Shown here: one piece after another, positions 53,086-61,563 of the stretch
Position numbering within the stretch: position 1 is the first letter of the stretch
Layout: each line of letters opens with the position of its first letter
NCBI GenBank assembly: GCA_002717655.1
Contig: PBAY01000051.1
Location: 62,001 to 126,000, forward strand
Source: Phycisphaerae bacterium
GTDB taxonomy: Bacteria; Planctomycetota; Phycisphaerae; Phycisphaerales; SM1A02
Length of the DNA stretch: 64,000 bases
Reading direction: 5' to 3'
The notes under the pieces: generated by a model
What the model was told of the DNA's origin: nothing
Databases searched by the model: none
Seen by the model: only the letters and a program-made list of their open reading frames with translations
Program-made: the position numbers and the translations under genes

Positions 53086-55716
53086 TCAACGTGACATCAT
53101 CTGTCGAAGCGCCTTCAACCTTCGTTGATGAAGCGGCTCATCCGGCTCAAGCATGCTGAGTGCTTCAAGATGACGCAATGCTGCATCGAACTCTTCCGCT
53201 TCGATGGCTGCCGCCGCAGCCTCTTCTCGAAGAGACGGGTCATAGGGACTGATGCCGACGGAACGCTCCATGGCAACCAGGCCTTCAGAGGCCTGACCTG
53301 ACAACCGCAACGCCATGGAAAGTCGTCGTGGGACCTGAGGGTCATACTCCTCCTGGCTGGCCAGAACTGCGAGCGGACCCACTGCAAGCTCCGGCTGATC
53401 CTGTTCCAGCCACCAATCAGCCAGAACCTGATGCCCTAGAGGATCGATTGGACGCAGTTCCACGTATTCCTTCGCACGCTCAATGAGATCTTCATCCGGG
53501 AAAACGCCACCTTGAAGCAGACGGTTGATCAGTGCCTGAACGACATCAGGGTGATCGGGATGGGAGACCCGAAGGCGATCGAGGAGATCATCGTCCTCAA
53601 TGCTTTCCGGCAGGCGCAACTCCGGCAGGCCGGATCTGCTTCCACCTTCCGGTTGGCCGATGGAATCACGCATTTGACGAAGTCGGTACTCGATCTCTGC
53701 TGATTGTCGGTCGGCAAGCAGTTGCTGTTGACCTGCAGCGGTCTGATCACTCAACAGCTCCGCCAGGGATGGCTCCGGCATCAGGCCCCATGATTTGACC
53801 TGCGACCGTGCCCAGACCTTGAATTCATCGAAGAGCGTGTCTTCATCCACACCCAGTACGAATTCAAATGCCTCTGTTGCGTTGCGACCACTGCGAAAGG
53901 CATCCATGATCCGTGCCAGCGAATCAATACCCCACTTCTCGATGATGAACTCGAGCATCCAATTGCTCTGCGCGTAGGCCAGCGATCGATCCTGAGGACG
54001 TCGGGGCCGGACAAAGGCCCATGAAATCTCTTCCATGGAAAGCAGCGTGCCAGCCTTGAGTTCCTGCGCAAGCATGAGGCACGTCTGCCATTTTCTTGGG
54101 CCAGGTTCCATCCAGACCGCTGCCGCCTCCGTGAACCACAACGGAACTCGATAATCCGTTTGATCCAGATTCACCGTATGTGCAAACTCATGTCGCAGCA
54201 CCCGTTCCCAGTCATAGGGACCCAGATTGGTTCCAGCGACACCCAGTCGAGGAACCTCCATGGCTACACAGGGGCCGGTGCAGGCCGCAACCGTATGAAG
54301 ATCCGGCATGCCTACGATTCGAACGGCAAACTGTTCATGATCAGGAAAGAGTTCGATGATCGTACGACGTTCCGGTTTCCAGCCGAAGGCCGTGACCGTG
54401 TCCTCATGAATCGATTCAAGACGAGGGACCATCTCCCGTACCAGCAACTCGTCGACACCTGATTTGTATCTCAGAATGAACTCAGGGGTCTCGATGACTT
54501 CGTAATCAGCCAGTTCCTCAAGAAGTTTCAATGAGTTGAAGGCGCGATGATTGAAATCATCCAGTTCGACCGCCTTCCGCAGTGTTGCGGTAGCGTCTTC
54601 CATGCGGGCATCCTGCCATTGCATCAAGCCAAGCTCGATCCATGGCGCCGGCCATTCAGGTCGAATGTCGATGGCTCTTCGCAGCCATGTGTCGGACTCG
54701 GGATACTGACGCTGAAAGGAAAGCGCATCTCCAACGCGATAGGCAGCCAGAGGACTCCCGGGGAAACGTGACTCGAATCGAGTCATTGCTTCATCCAACT
54801 CGGGATCCTCCATGACCGCCATGATGGACAGTTCCAGACACATGGCTTCGGGCCACCATGGCAGTTCCTCACGGAGCCCTCGTGCCAGCGACAGCGCCTG
54901 CCGGATTTCATCCTGCATCAACAACGACTCACCTTCGAGAAGATCCGCCATTGGATGATCCGGAACCAGATCACGCAGTGCTGAAACAGCATCGTCGGCA
55001 CCATCAAAATCAAATCGCATCAATGCCAGACGCCCCAGATAAAGCCAGGCCTCACCCAATCGTGGATTGAGTTCGAGCACCTCTCGGACAGCCTTGTACG
55101 CATCAGCAGGATCATTCTTCTCCAACAGGAGATCCGCCTCCTGCATTCGAGCCTGCCAATCAAGAGGATCGGCAGAACGAACTGCTGCGTATTGATCCAT
55201 CAGTCGCTGGTAGGCGCCACTGCGGGCGGCATTCATCTCGGCAAGACGACGGCTTGCCGTGACGACCGCTGTCTGGTTGGATGACGATCCATCCGGCTCG
55301 GCAGCGGCATAGGACGTACCGGCCTCTTCGCGACGACCCAACGCTCGAAGGAGATCCCCCTTCAGCAGATTGCCACGCGCATCGAGATCCTGATCCTGAA
55401 GCCGTTGCAAAGCCAGTTCAAATTCACCACGTGCCTGCAGCCAACGTGCGGCGTGATACGGGGACACCTCGGTTGTCAGGAGTCCATCATCACGCACATC
55501 ACCAATCAACAACGCAGCCAGGATTCGATCGTCATCATGACGCAGGTCCTGGTCATCCCAGAGTCCATGAGCTCGATGGAGGGACGATCGTTCCTCGGGC
55601 TTGAGCCATTCGACATCAAGCGCCTGCCTCAGCGATGGCCGTGGAACACCGGGCTCACTCCAGGCCTGAACTGGAAGAAAGCAGACGATGGCCAGACAGC
55701 CGATGAATCGAATCAT
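53086..55716 (-). CDS. Secreted TPR protein with a gluzincin (peptidase MA-like) domain
   Basis: The roughly 876-residue protein has a signal peptide (MIRFIGCLAIVCFLPVQAWS). Helical tetratricopeptide-like repeats fill about residues 90-400. A zinc-metallopeptidase-like domain lies in the middle, with HEFAH near residue 508 and the second-helix Glu in PLWFTEAAAVWMEP, then ILEFIIEKWGIDSLARIMDAF. The C-terminal part is again TPR-like (AKEYVELRPIDPLGHQVLADWW, QALINRLLQGG). HEFAH plus a downstream Glu is the pattern of the peptidase MA family. The ATG at 55716 overlaps the stop of the upstream gene; a longer start is less likely. It is the last gene of an ispF operon and may be periplasmic. Confidence 0.85.
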   Translation of the reverse strand: MIRFIGCLAIVCFLPVQAWSEPGVPRPSLRQALDVEWLKPEERSSLHRAHGLWDDQDLRHDDDRILAALLIGDVRDDGLLTTEVSPYHAARWLQARGEFELALQRLQDQDLDARGNLLKGDLLRALGRREEAGTSYAAAEPDGSSSNQTAVVTASRRLAEMNAARSGAYQRLMDQYAAVRSADPLDWQARMQEADLLLEKNDPADAYKAVREVLELNPRLGEAWLYLGRLALMRFDFDGADDAVSALRDLVPDHPMADLLEGESLLMQDEIRQALSLARGLREELPWWPEAMCLELSIMAVMEDPELDEAMTRFESRFPGSPLAAYRVGDALSFQRQYPESDTWLRRAIDIRPEWPAPWIELGLMQWQDARMEDATATLRKAVELDDFNHRAFNSLKLLEELADYEVIETPEFILRYKSGVDELLVREMVPRLESIHEDTVTAFGWKPERRTIIELFPDHEQFAVRIVGMPDLHTVAACTGPCVAMEVPRLGVAGTNLGPYDWERVLRHEFAHTVNLDQTDYRVPLWFTEAAAVWMEPGPRKWQTCLMLAQELKAGTLLSMEEISWAFVRPRRPQDRSLAYAQSNWMLEFIIEKWGIDSLARIMDAFRSGRNATEAFEFVLGVDEDTLFDEFKVWARSQVKSWGLMPEPSLAELLSDQTAAGQQQLLADRQSAEIEYRLRQMRDSIGQPEGGSRSGLPELRLPESIEDDDLLDRLRVSHPDHPDVVQALINRLLQGGVFPDEDLIERAKEYVELRPIDPLGHQVLADWWLEQDQPELAVGPLAVLASQEEYDPQVPRRLSMALRLSGQASEGLVAMERSVGISPYDPSLREEAAAAAIEAEEFDAALRHLEALSMLEPDEPLHQRRLKALRQMMSR

Positions 55717-56678
55717 CGAACGCCCTCGGGCGATGGCGACGCGAGCGGCTCCACATGCACCTTCCATCCTGACGGAACAGGTGAGGGCATGCCACGAAGC
55801 AGTTTGCTTCTGGTTTGATCATCCAGCTCAGGATCAATCTCGACATCAGAGAGCCTGAACAGTTTCCTGTTGCCGTTCATCTGGGTATCGATGATGGCTG
55901 CAGGAAGCAGTGAATCCAGATCAAAGACGACTTCTATCGAAGTCGTATCACCTGGATCGGATGCTTCAATTCGAGGCTTGAATCGAAGCCCTCTGACTGG
56001 ACGACCGCCTTCGGCAAGCGATTGCGTCCACTGATCAGTGGCAGGATCGAATTCACTGATGTCATATCGCTTCATCAACATCTCACGGCTATGACCGGCC
56101 AATAATGGAATTGGTCCGCCGCCTTCAAGATCAATGGGCTGGCCTTCGGGCGCAAGTTGCCTGCGAATGATGGTCTTCCGATCTTCATCAAGCTCAGTCA
56201 ACCAGATGCCATCGAAGACATATTCCCGTTTACGAGGTCTTCGTACATTGTTGACCAGCAGCTGATCAAACCGAACAGCAAGTCGCTCCGGAGCATCCTC
56301 ATGACGAGCCTGATAGAGGAATGAACCCGTTCTGGTTTCGTGTCGATTCAGAAGTGAATCCACCTTGCGATAGATGATCAGGCCGGAAAGTGTTGAAATA
56401 GTCTTGCCATGTGCCTCCAGTCGATCAACGAAGGCTATAACGGAGTCCGGCTGTGAATCGGGGACAACCTCCACGACTTCTTGATCGTCTTCGACGTCTT
56501 CGACCGTTTCAGCATCCGCCGGAGCAGGGTCCGTTCGGGTCTGAGGAGCATCTGGGGGGTCGGATGCAGGGGTCGATTGACAGGCGTAGCCCGTCAAGGA
56601 CATGAGGATCAACACTGTGGCAATCATTGAAAACATGGTTGGGAAGTATTGTCCTGAATTGTCCGGATGTCGAGTCAT
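55713..56678 (-). CDS. Exported LolA-like protein, possible lipoprotein
   Basis: A 321-residue protein. An N-terminal hydrophobic segment (MFSMIATVLILMSLTGYAC) ends in a Cys that could be a weak lipobox (G-Y-A-C). A proline- and acid-rich linker (about 35-80) follows. The body (about 80-320) has repeated beta-strand patterns resembling the LolA/LppX sheet: STLSGLIIYRKVDSLLNRHETRTGSFLYQ, YVFDGIWLTELDEDRKTIIRRQLA and later VFDLDSLLPAAIIDTQMNG. LolA-type proteins carry lipoproteins or lipids across the periplasm. The start at 56678 overlaps the ispF stop by 4 bases and the end overlaps the next gene by 4, so the three genes are coupled. The fold call is by pattern only. Confidence 0.7.
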   Translation of the reverse strand: MTRHPDNSGQYFPTMFSMIATVLILMSLTGYACQSTPASDPPDAPQTRTDPAPADAETVEDVEDDQEVVEVVPDSQPDSVIAFVDRLEAHGKTISTLSGLIIYRKVDSLLNRHETRTGSFLYQARHEDAPERLAVRFDQLLVNNVRRPRKREYVFDGIWLTELDEDRKTIIRRQLAPEGQPIDLEGGGPIPLLAGHSREMLMKRYDISEFDPATDQWTQSLAEGGRPVRGLRFKPRIEASDPGDTTSIEVVFDLDSLLPAAIIDTQMNGNRKLFRLSDVEIDPELDDQTRSKLLRGMPSPVPSGWKVHVEPLASPSPEGVR

Positions 56679-57172
56679 TCCGTCATGGGTTCCAGCAAGA
56701 TGACCACATGGACCTCGATGGCTCGCCCTTCGCCCACCGCGTCGACTTTCTCGTGAGTCTTACCCTTGAGATTCACCCGATCAGGTCCACATTTCAACCA
56801 ATCAGCAAGTCTTGCCCTCAATTCCTCGACATGCGGCGAGATCTTCGGCTGCTCACAGATGATGGTCACGTCCATGTTCCCGACCACGAAACCTCTGGAA
56901 GCCATTCGTCTGACAGCTTCCACCAGAAAGATCGACGAATCGGCACCATCATGGCGTGGATCGTCATCGGGAAACAAGCGGCCGATGTCCGGTTCACCCA
57001 ACGCACCCAGAATCGCATCGGTTACGGCATGCAGAAGGACATCCCCATCGGAATGACCGACTGGACCCATTGGATGCTCCAAGTGAAGACCGCCAAGGAT
57101 GAAAGGTCTGCCTCGCCCCTCCGGAGGTGGAGGCTCAAGCCTGTGCAGGTCATAACCATGTCCGATTCGCAT
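56675..57172 (-). CDS. ispF: 2-C-methyl-D-erythritol 2,4-cyclodiphosphate synthase
   Basis: IspF makes the cyclic diphosphate intermediate of the MEP isoprenoid pathway in the cytoplasm. The product has about 165 residues. The metal ligands Asp and His are in GYDLHRL and the third in VGHSDGDVLLHAVTDAI. LGEPDIGRLFPDDDP and FVVGNMDVTIICEQPKI follow, and the C-terminal VNLKGKTHEKVDAVGEGRAIEVHVVILL is typical. The ATG at 57172 (MRIGHGYDLH) is the homologous start; the longer frame is rejected. IspD is not adjacent. It overlaps the LolA-like gene by 4 bases and heads an ispF-lolA-like-TPR operon. The start region is divergent from the small lipoprotein gene. Confidence 0.96.
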   Translation of the reverse strand: MRIGHGYDLHRLEPPPPEGRGRPFILGGLHLEHPMGPVGHSDGDVLLHAVTDAILGALGEPDIGRLFPDDDPRHDGADSSIFLVEAVRRMASRGFVVGNMDVTIICEQPKISPHVEELRARLADWLKCGPDRVNLKGKTHEKVDAVGEGRAIEVHVVILLEPMTE

Positions 57173-57267
57173 GGCACAAGTGTACCCGTTGCCCCACACG
57201 ATCCACTGCACTTCGGGCCCCCAAAGCCGAACGAACCCTCAAGACGACCCCACACAGCAGTCAGGGC

Positions 57268-57273
57268 TATGAT
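57268..57273 (+). promoter_or_regulatory. Possible -10 element (TATGAT)
   Basis: TATGAT lies 34 bases before the GTG start of the small lipoprotein gene. The -35 region is not recognisable. Confidence 0.35.
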
Positions 57274-57306
57274 GTGCATCAGGACAACTCACCATGGAGG
57301 CCGGTC

Positions 57307-57819
57307 GTGAACCCACGCTTGCTCACTGGAATTTCCGCTCTTGTCATGCTCGTGTGTGCTGTTGGCTGCACTTACCAGCCCAGCGGTGGCTTGATGGCAG
57401 GCAGCAATACGCCGTTCACGTACTACTCCACGGCCGAGTATCCCAAGACATTCGTCGTTGTTGATACCCGTAATGGTGACAACATCTTTGAAATGCACAT
57501 TCCTCCAGGCAAGGCCCTTGTGGTCAAGTTCGTCAAGGGCCAGGGAGATGATGCCGTCGAAACACCTGACATCATGCGTTACAGCGTCTTTCCGATCAGT
57601 GATGTCAGCGGCGTCCTTTCATCGTCGATCACCGTCCCTGATCCCTACTCACGCCGAATCGATGTTTTCGTGACCGAAGGCGAGACCTACACGCCACCGG
57701 ATCCCAATCGTGAGATCCGTACCGATGAGAAAAGTGATCGGCCCCCTGGCTGGACCAGCGAAGGCGGACCCAGCAAGGACGTGGGCTCAGACGCCATGAA
57801 GTTCTACGACCCCTCCTGA
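57307..57819 (+). CDS. Small lipoprotein of unknown function
   Basis: A 170-residue product beginning at a GTG with GGAGG seven bases upstream; the longer frame through the ispF region is rejected. The N-terminus (VNPRLLTGISALVMLVCAVGC) is a lipoprotein signal with lipobox A-V-G-C, so the mature protein starts at Cys21. The rest is soluble, with a beta-rich section (TFVVVDTRNGDNIFEMHIPPGKALVVKF) and a charged, disordered-looking C-terminus (NREIRTDEKSDRPPGWTSEGG). No known family is evident. It is probably attached to a membrane facing the periplasm. Confidence 0.85.
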   Translation: MNPRLLTGISALVMLVCAVGCTYQPSGGLMAGSNTPFTYYSTAEYPKTFVVVDTRNGDNIFEMHIPPGKALVVKFVKGQGDDAVETPDIMRYSVFPISDVSGVLSSSITVPDPYSRRIDVFVTEGETYTPPDPNREIRTDEKSDRPPGWTSEGGPSKDVGSDAMKFYDPS

Positions 57820-57867
57820 GGGGTCCCTGATACCTATTCGAGAGGTGAATCAAGCCGCGGACTGTCC

Positions 57868-57873
57868 TACAAT
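57868..57873 (+). promoter_or_regulatory. Possible -10 element (TACAAT) before the acyl-CoA mutase
   Basis: TACAAT lies 51 bases before the TTG start at 57924 and could be its promoter. The same hexamer precedes rimO and, as part of TATACAAT, the aldehyde dehydrogenase gene. Confidence 0.4.
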
Positions 57874-57923
57874 GCAGTCTGTTCGCGACCAATTTCACAT
57901 ACTCTCAATGCGGATCCGGTGCC

Positions 57924-59585
57924 TTGACAACGATACCCAACAAGCCTGAACGACTCGGCGACAACGATGTAGATCCCGCAACCGTGACGCTTTCCGGTTA
58001 CGCGGTGCCCAACCACTATGGTCCCGCTGAAGTCAGAACGACTGACCCGGAGAATCCGAGCCAGCCTGATTCCCGAATCGGCGAGCCAGGGGAGTATCCC
58101 TACACCAGAGGCATCCACCCCGGCATGTATCGCAAGCGGCTCTGGACCATGCGCCAGTTTGCCGGCTTTGGTTCCGCCGATGACACCAATGCCCGCTTCA
58201 AGTATCTGCTCGAAAATGCAAAGGGAACCAATACCGGCCTCTCCACCGCATTTGATCTGCCGACCCTCATGGGCCGCGACAGCGATGATCCACTGAGTGC
58301 CGGTGAAGTCGGACGATGTGGCGTGGCGATTGACACCATCGAGGACATGCACCGTCTCTATGCAGACATTCCAGTTGATGAAGTCACGGTCAGTCAGACG
58401 ATCAATGGGCCCGCCTGTGTGATCTGGGCCATGTACATCGCCATGGCTCAGCAACGCAACATGGATCCTGCCCGACTTGGTGGCACGCTGCAGAATGACA
58501 TTCTCAAGGAATTCCATTCTCAGAACGAATTCATCTATCCACCTGAAGCTTCGGTGAAGCTCGTCGTGGACACCATCGAGTACGCCATGAACCACCTCCC
58601 GAAGTGGAACAGCGTCTCGATCAGCGGCTATCACATCCGTGAAGCAGGTTCGACCGCGACCCAGGAACTGGCTTTCACGCTTCGTGACGGCATGGAATAT
58701 GTCCATGCCGCCATTGAGCGAGGACTGCCCGTTGATTCCTTCGCACCACGACTCTCTTTCTTCTTCAACTCGCACAACGAGTTCTTCGAGGAGATCTGCA
58801 AACTCAGAGCCGCACGTCGCATCTGGTCGACCGCCATGCGTGATCGCTACGGGGCCAAGAACGATCGATCACTGCTCATGCGGACTCATGTCCAGACCGC
58901 TGGCTGCTCACTGACCGAACAGCAACCGCTGAACAACATCATCCGTGTCGCCTATCAGGCGATGGCCGGTGTACTCGGAGGCTGCCAGAGTCTGCATACC
59001 GATTCCATGGATGAAACCCTTGGCCTGCCTACGGAACAGGCGGTCCGAGTCGCCCTTCGCACCCAGCAGGTGCTCGCCTATGAAACCGGTGTGACACGAA
59101 CAGTCGACCCGCTGGCGGGCTCCTGGTTCGTCGAAGGTCTGACGGACCAGATGGAAACCGATGCCAACGCGATGATTCATGAAATCGATGACATGGGTGG
59201 GGTGGTCGAAGGCATCCACCGAGGCTACTTCCGTCGGTCAATCGCCGAAGCCAGTTATCGATTCGGTCAGGAAATGGAAGCCGGCGACCGAATCATCGTC
59301 GGCGTCAATGCCTTCCCTGATGGCAACGATCAGCATCAGGTCGAGATTCTGCAGATCGCCGCTGATGTCGAGACCAAGCAGTGCGAGCGGCTCGATGAAT
59401 TCAAGAAGAAAAGAGATGGCGATGCCGTCAACAAGGCGCTCGAGGCCATTCGATCTGCTGCTCGTGACAACGCGAATGTCATGCCTGCGCTGATCGACGC
59501 CTCGCATGCCAACTGTACGCTTGGTGAAATGGTCCGAGCCATGGCGGACATCTTCGGCCGCTACACCGGCGGACCTGAGTGGTAG
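57924..59585 (+). CDS. Coenzyme-B12-dependent acyl-CoA mutase large subunit, isobutyryl-CoA mutase type
   Basis: The 553-residue protein is the substrate-binding barrel of the methylmalonyl-CoA mutase family without the C-terminal B12-binding domain, so a separate small subunit must exist outside this window. Motifs are GMYRKRLWTMRQFAGFGSADDTNARF, FDLPTLMGRDSDDP, WNSVSISGYHIREAG (His237) and QPLNNIIRVAYQAMAGVLGGCQSLHTDSMDE. In methylmalonyl-CoA mutase the substrate pocket has Tyr89 and Arg207; here the positions are Phe79 (RQFAGF) and Gln200 (HSQNEF), the pair found in isobutyryl/butyryl-CoA mutases (IcmA). The predicted substrate is therefore isobutyryl- or n-butyryl-CoA. The initiation codon is TTG, since no ATG fits. 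The carboxyltransferase gene at 50606 may act in a related branched-chain pathway. Confidence 0.88.
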   Translation: MTTIPNKPERLGDNDVDPATVTLSGYAVPNHYGPAEVRTTDPENPSQPDSRIGEPGEYPYTRGIHPGMYRKRLWTMRQFAGFGSADDTNARFKYLLENAKGTNTGLSTAFDLPTLMGRDSDDPLSAGEVGRCGVAIDTIEDMHRLYADIPVDEVTVSQTINGPACVIWAMYIAMAQQRNMDPARLGGTLQNDILKEFHSQNEFIYPPEASVKLVVDTIEYAMNHLPKWNSVSISGYHIREAGSTATQELAFTLRDGMEYVHAAIERGLPVDSFAPRLSFFFNSHNEFFEEICKLRAARRIWSTAMRDRYGAKNDRSLLMRTHVQTAGCSLTEQQPLNNIIRVAYQAMAGVLGGCQSLHTDSMDETLGLPTEQAVRVALRTQQVLAYETGVTRTVDPLAGSWFVEGLTDQMETDANAMIHEIDDMGGVVEGIHRGYFRRSIAEASYRFGQEMEAGDRIIVGVNAFPDGNDQHQVEILQIAADVETKQCERLDEFKKKRDGDAVNKALEAIRSAARDNANVMPALIDASHANCTLGEMVRAMADIFGRYTGGPEW

Positions 59586-59600
59586 AGACGAACGATCGAC

Positions 59601-61160
59601 TCAGTCGCAGAGTCCCCATTGATCGACAACCTGAAGGATGTCATCGACATTGGTCTGTCCATCCCCCTGGACATCACCTGCGCCGGTACCCCAGGAGTTG
59701 ATGACTGCCAGCAGATCATCGACCGCAACGAGTCCATCGCCATCAAGATCCGGCAGACATGGTCCATTGTAGATCTCGATCGGCAGACCAGGCGTCATGT
59801 CCTTGCCGACAAAGCCGGGGAAGTCGACCCCATACCGACTTGAACGGAAGGTTCTGTTGTTGGTTGACATCCCACCCTGCATGTCAGGCAGTTCACCTTG
59901 TGAGAGGATGCCATTACTGGTGACCGGATTGTGATAGAACCACACGGTTTCACCCGATGGCGTCACTTCGAAGAACTCACCCCATGGCCCGCTGCAGATG
60001 AGCGTGTTTCCATTGGGCTGGCGTTCCGCGCCTGAGATGAACGGTGCGTAGAAGTCAGTGGGGAGATCGGCAATGTAGACGATTTCGGATGCCGCAGGAC
60101 CATAGATGCCGGAACTGTCCAGGTCGTAGGTGCCATCAGCAAGGAGCGGAGGAACGATCTCTTCGACCGTCGTATAGGCGCCATCGGGTCGATTGCGGCC
60201 ATTGTTGAACACAAGGATGTTGCCGGCACCGGGGTAGCCCTCCGGGATCCAACGAGCGTCATGCTGACCCCAGAACACTCGATCCTCAGGCTCCGCAAAT
60301 CGCGAATAGACATTCGGGTTGCCCCAACGATACAGAATGTCACCCGCAGGTCCCGCTGCTTCTTCCGTCGTCGTGGCGTGATCAATGATCCAGAACTCGC
60401 CCAGACGGTGCATGTTGATCATGATCTGATCCAGATCAGGGTTGTAATGCAATGCATTGGCATGAAGCCAGTCCCCGTCATTCAGACCCGTGTCATAGTT
60501 GATATGCATTCTGCCCGGATAGTCGGATGGCTCGCCGTAATTCGGCAAGGTCGCGTTGTAGTTCTGAATCAGATGATCCCAGGTATTCCACTCCCAGACG
60601 ATCTCTCCCGAGTCGAAGCCATCAGGTGCAACCTCGATCACACGCTCCGGCCAGAGTTCACCATCCTGCATGGTTCCAGGTTCACGGCCTGCTGCAATGC
60701 ATTGTTCCTCTGTCCTCATCTCCCAGGCGAGAATCAGCACATTCCCGTTGGGAAGTGGCTCGACATCATGGTGAGCTTTGTATTGACCTTCTTCTGAATA
60801 ACGGAATGACCATTCGAGTGTGCCGTTCCAGTTGAATCGTTCCACCTGACCACCCTGACCGCCAGCGACAAAGTCGGAGTTTCCACTGGCTTGCCCTGTA
60901 CGCAGCAGGGAGCCATCTTCCTGAAGATAGACCGACACTCCGGGAAGAAAGTCGGATTCCCATTGATTGATGACGCGGCCATCATTGTCGATCAGATACG
61001 TCGTGTAACTGTTCATCGGCGCAAACAGGGTGTACCCCACCTGAGCTGCCGAATCATGGGTCAGAATTCCAACGGTACGTTCAGCCTGAACTGCACTTGC
61101 CGGGAACATGGCCACTGCGGCCACTGACATGGCAGTCATCAACACACGAATCTTGAACAT
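59601..61160 (-). CDS. Secreted arylsulfotransferase-like protein with dockerin-like tail
   Basis: The roughly 519-residue protein has a signal peptide (MFKIRVLMTAMSVAAVAMFPASA, cleavage near VQAE). A beta-propeller with the ASST (PF05935) pattern follows: HHDVEPLPNGNVLILAWEM, GDWLHANALHYNPDLDQIMI, HRLGEFWIIDHATTTEEA, GQHDARWIPEG and FVTPSGETVWFYHNPV. Bacterial ASST enzymes move sulfate between aryl compounds. The C-terminus carries two dockerin-type loops (LDGDGLVAVDDLLAVINSWG and GDGQTNVDDILQVVDQWGLC). The start is the ATG at 61160, though 61178 is possible. It is convergent with the acyl-CoA mutase gene, 15 bases apart. Substrates are unknown. Confidence 0.83.
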   Translation of the reverse strand: MFKIRVLMTAMSVAAVAMFPASAVQAERTVGILTHDSAAQVGYTLFAPMNSYTTYLIDNDGRVINQWESDFLPGVSVYLQEDGSLLRTGQASGNSDFVAGGQGGQVERFNWNGTLEWSFRYSEEGQYKAHHDVEPLPNGNVLILAWEMRTEEQCIAAGREPGTMQDGELWPERVIEVAPDGFDSGEIVWEWNTWDHLIQNYNATLPNYGEPSDYPGRMHINYDTGLNDGDWLHANALHYNPDLDQIMINMHRLGEFWIIDHATTTEEAAGPAGDILYRWGNPNVYSRFAEPEDRVFWGQHDARWIPEGYPGAGNILVFNNGRNRPDGAYTTVEEIVPPLLADGTYDLDSSGIYGPAASEIVYIADLPTDFYAPFISGAERQPNGNTLICSGPWGEFFEVTPSGETVWFYHNPVTSNGILSQGELPDMQGGMSTNNRTFRSSRYGVDFPGFVGKDMTPGLPIEIYNGPCLPDLDGDGLVAVDDLLAVINSWGTGAGDVQGDGQTNVDDILQVVDQWGLCD

Positions 61161-61563
61161 CTTTCTCTGTCTCTCCATCAAGCACCGACCACCTTGGCCG
61201 ACACTTAGATATTCACCAAAAACAGGATTGGAGATGCTCAAAGACGGTATTTCATCACAATTTCAGGTCAGGCCAGCCATTCAAACCACACTTGGAACTC
61301 CACCAACCAAAGCACGACACACCTGCTTGGGGTATCAAAATCGCTGTTTCAAGGATTTCCAAGGGCATTTTGCCCCCAAATCGGCTCCCATCAGCCTTCC
61401 ACGGGTGCCCGGAGGCAATACGAAGAATATTGACATGTAGGGCCTTCCCATAAAGCCATTGGTTCCGGTAATTTGGATGGGTTATCGGAGGGGGCCTAAG
61501 GGGGGAACGCCGACGTCGGTGGTCCTTTGCTTGGCCATTGAGAGAGAAGAGAAAGAGGCGTAC
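61161..61563. other. Divergent intergenic region with palindrome and possible promoter
   Basis: These 403 bases hold no gene. TTGACA at 61430-61435 could be a -35 box for the gene at 61564, with an A/T-rich stretch ATAAAG shortly after. A perfect 10-base palindrome CCGACGTCGG lies at 61510-61519, about 45 bases before the start, a possible operator. Confidence 0.45.
61510..61519. promoter_or_regulatory. Palindrome CCGACGTCGG (possible operator)
   Basis: A perfect 10-base inverted sequence upstream of the calcium-repeat protein gene. It could bind a dimeric regulator; nothing else supports this. Confidence 0.3.

Noticed and set aside
57867-58775. A 302-codon minus-strand open frame opposite the acyl-CoA mutase gene
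   Set aside because: It overlaps the conserved mutase barrel, with no recognisable product or start signals.
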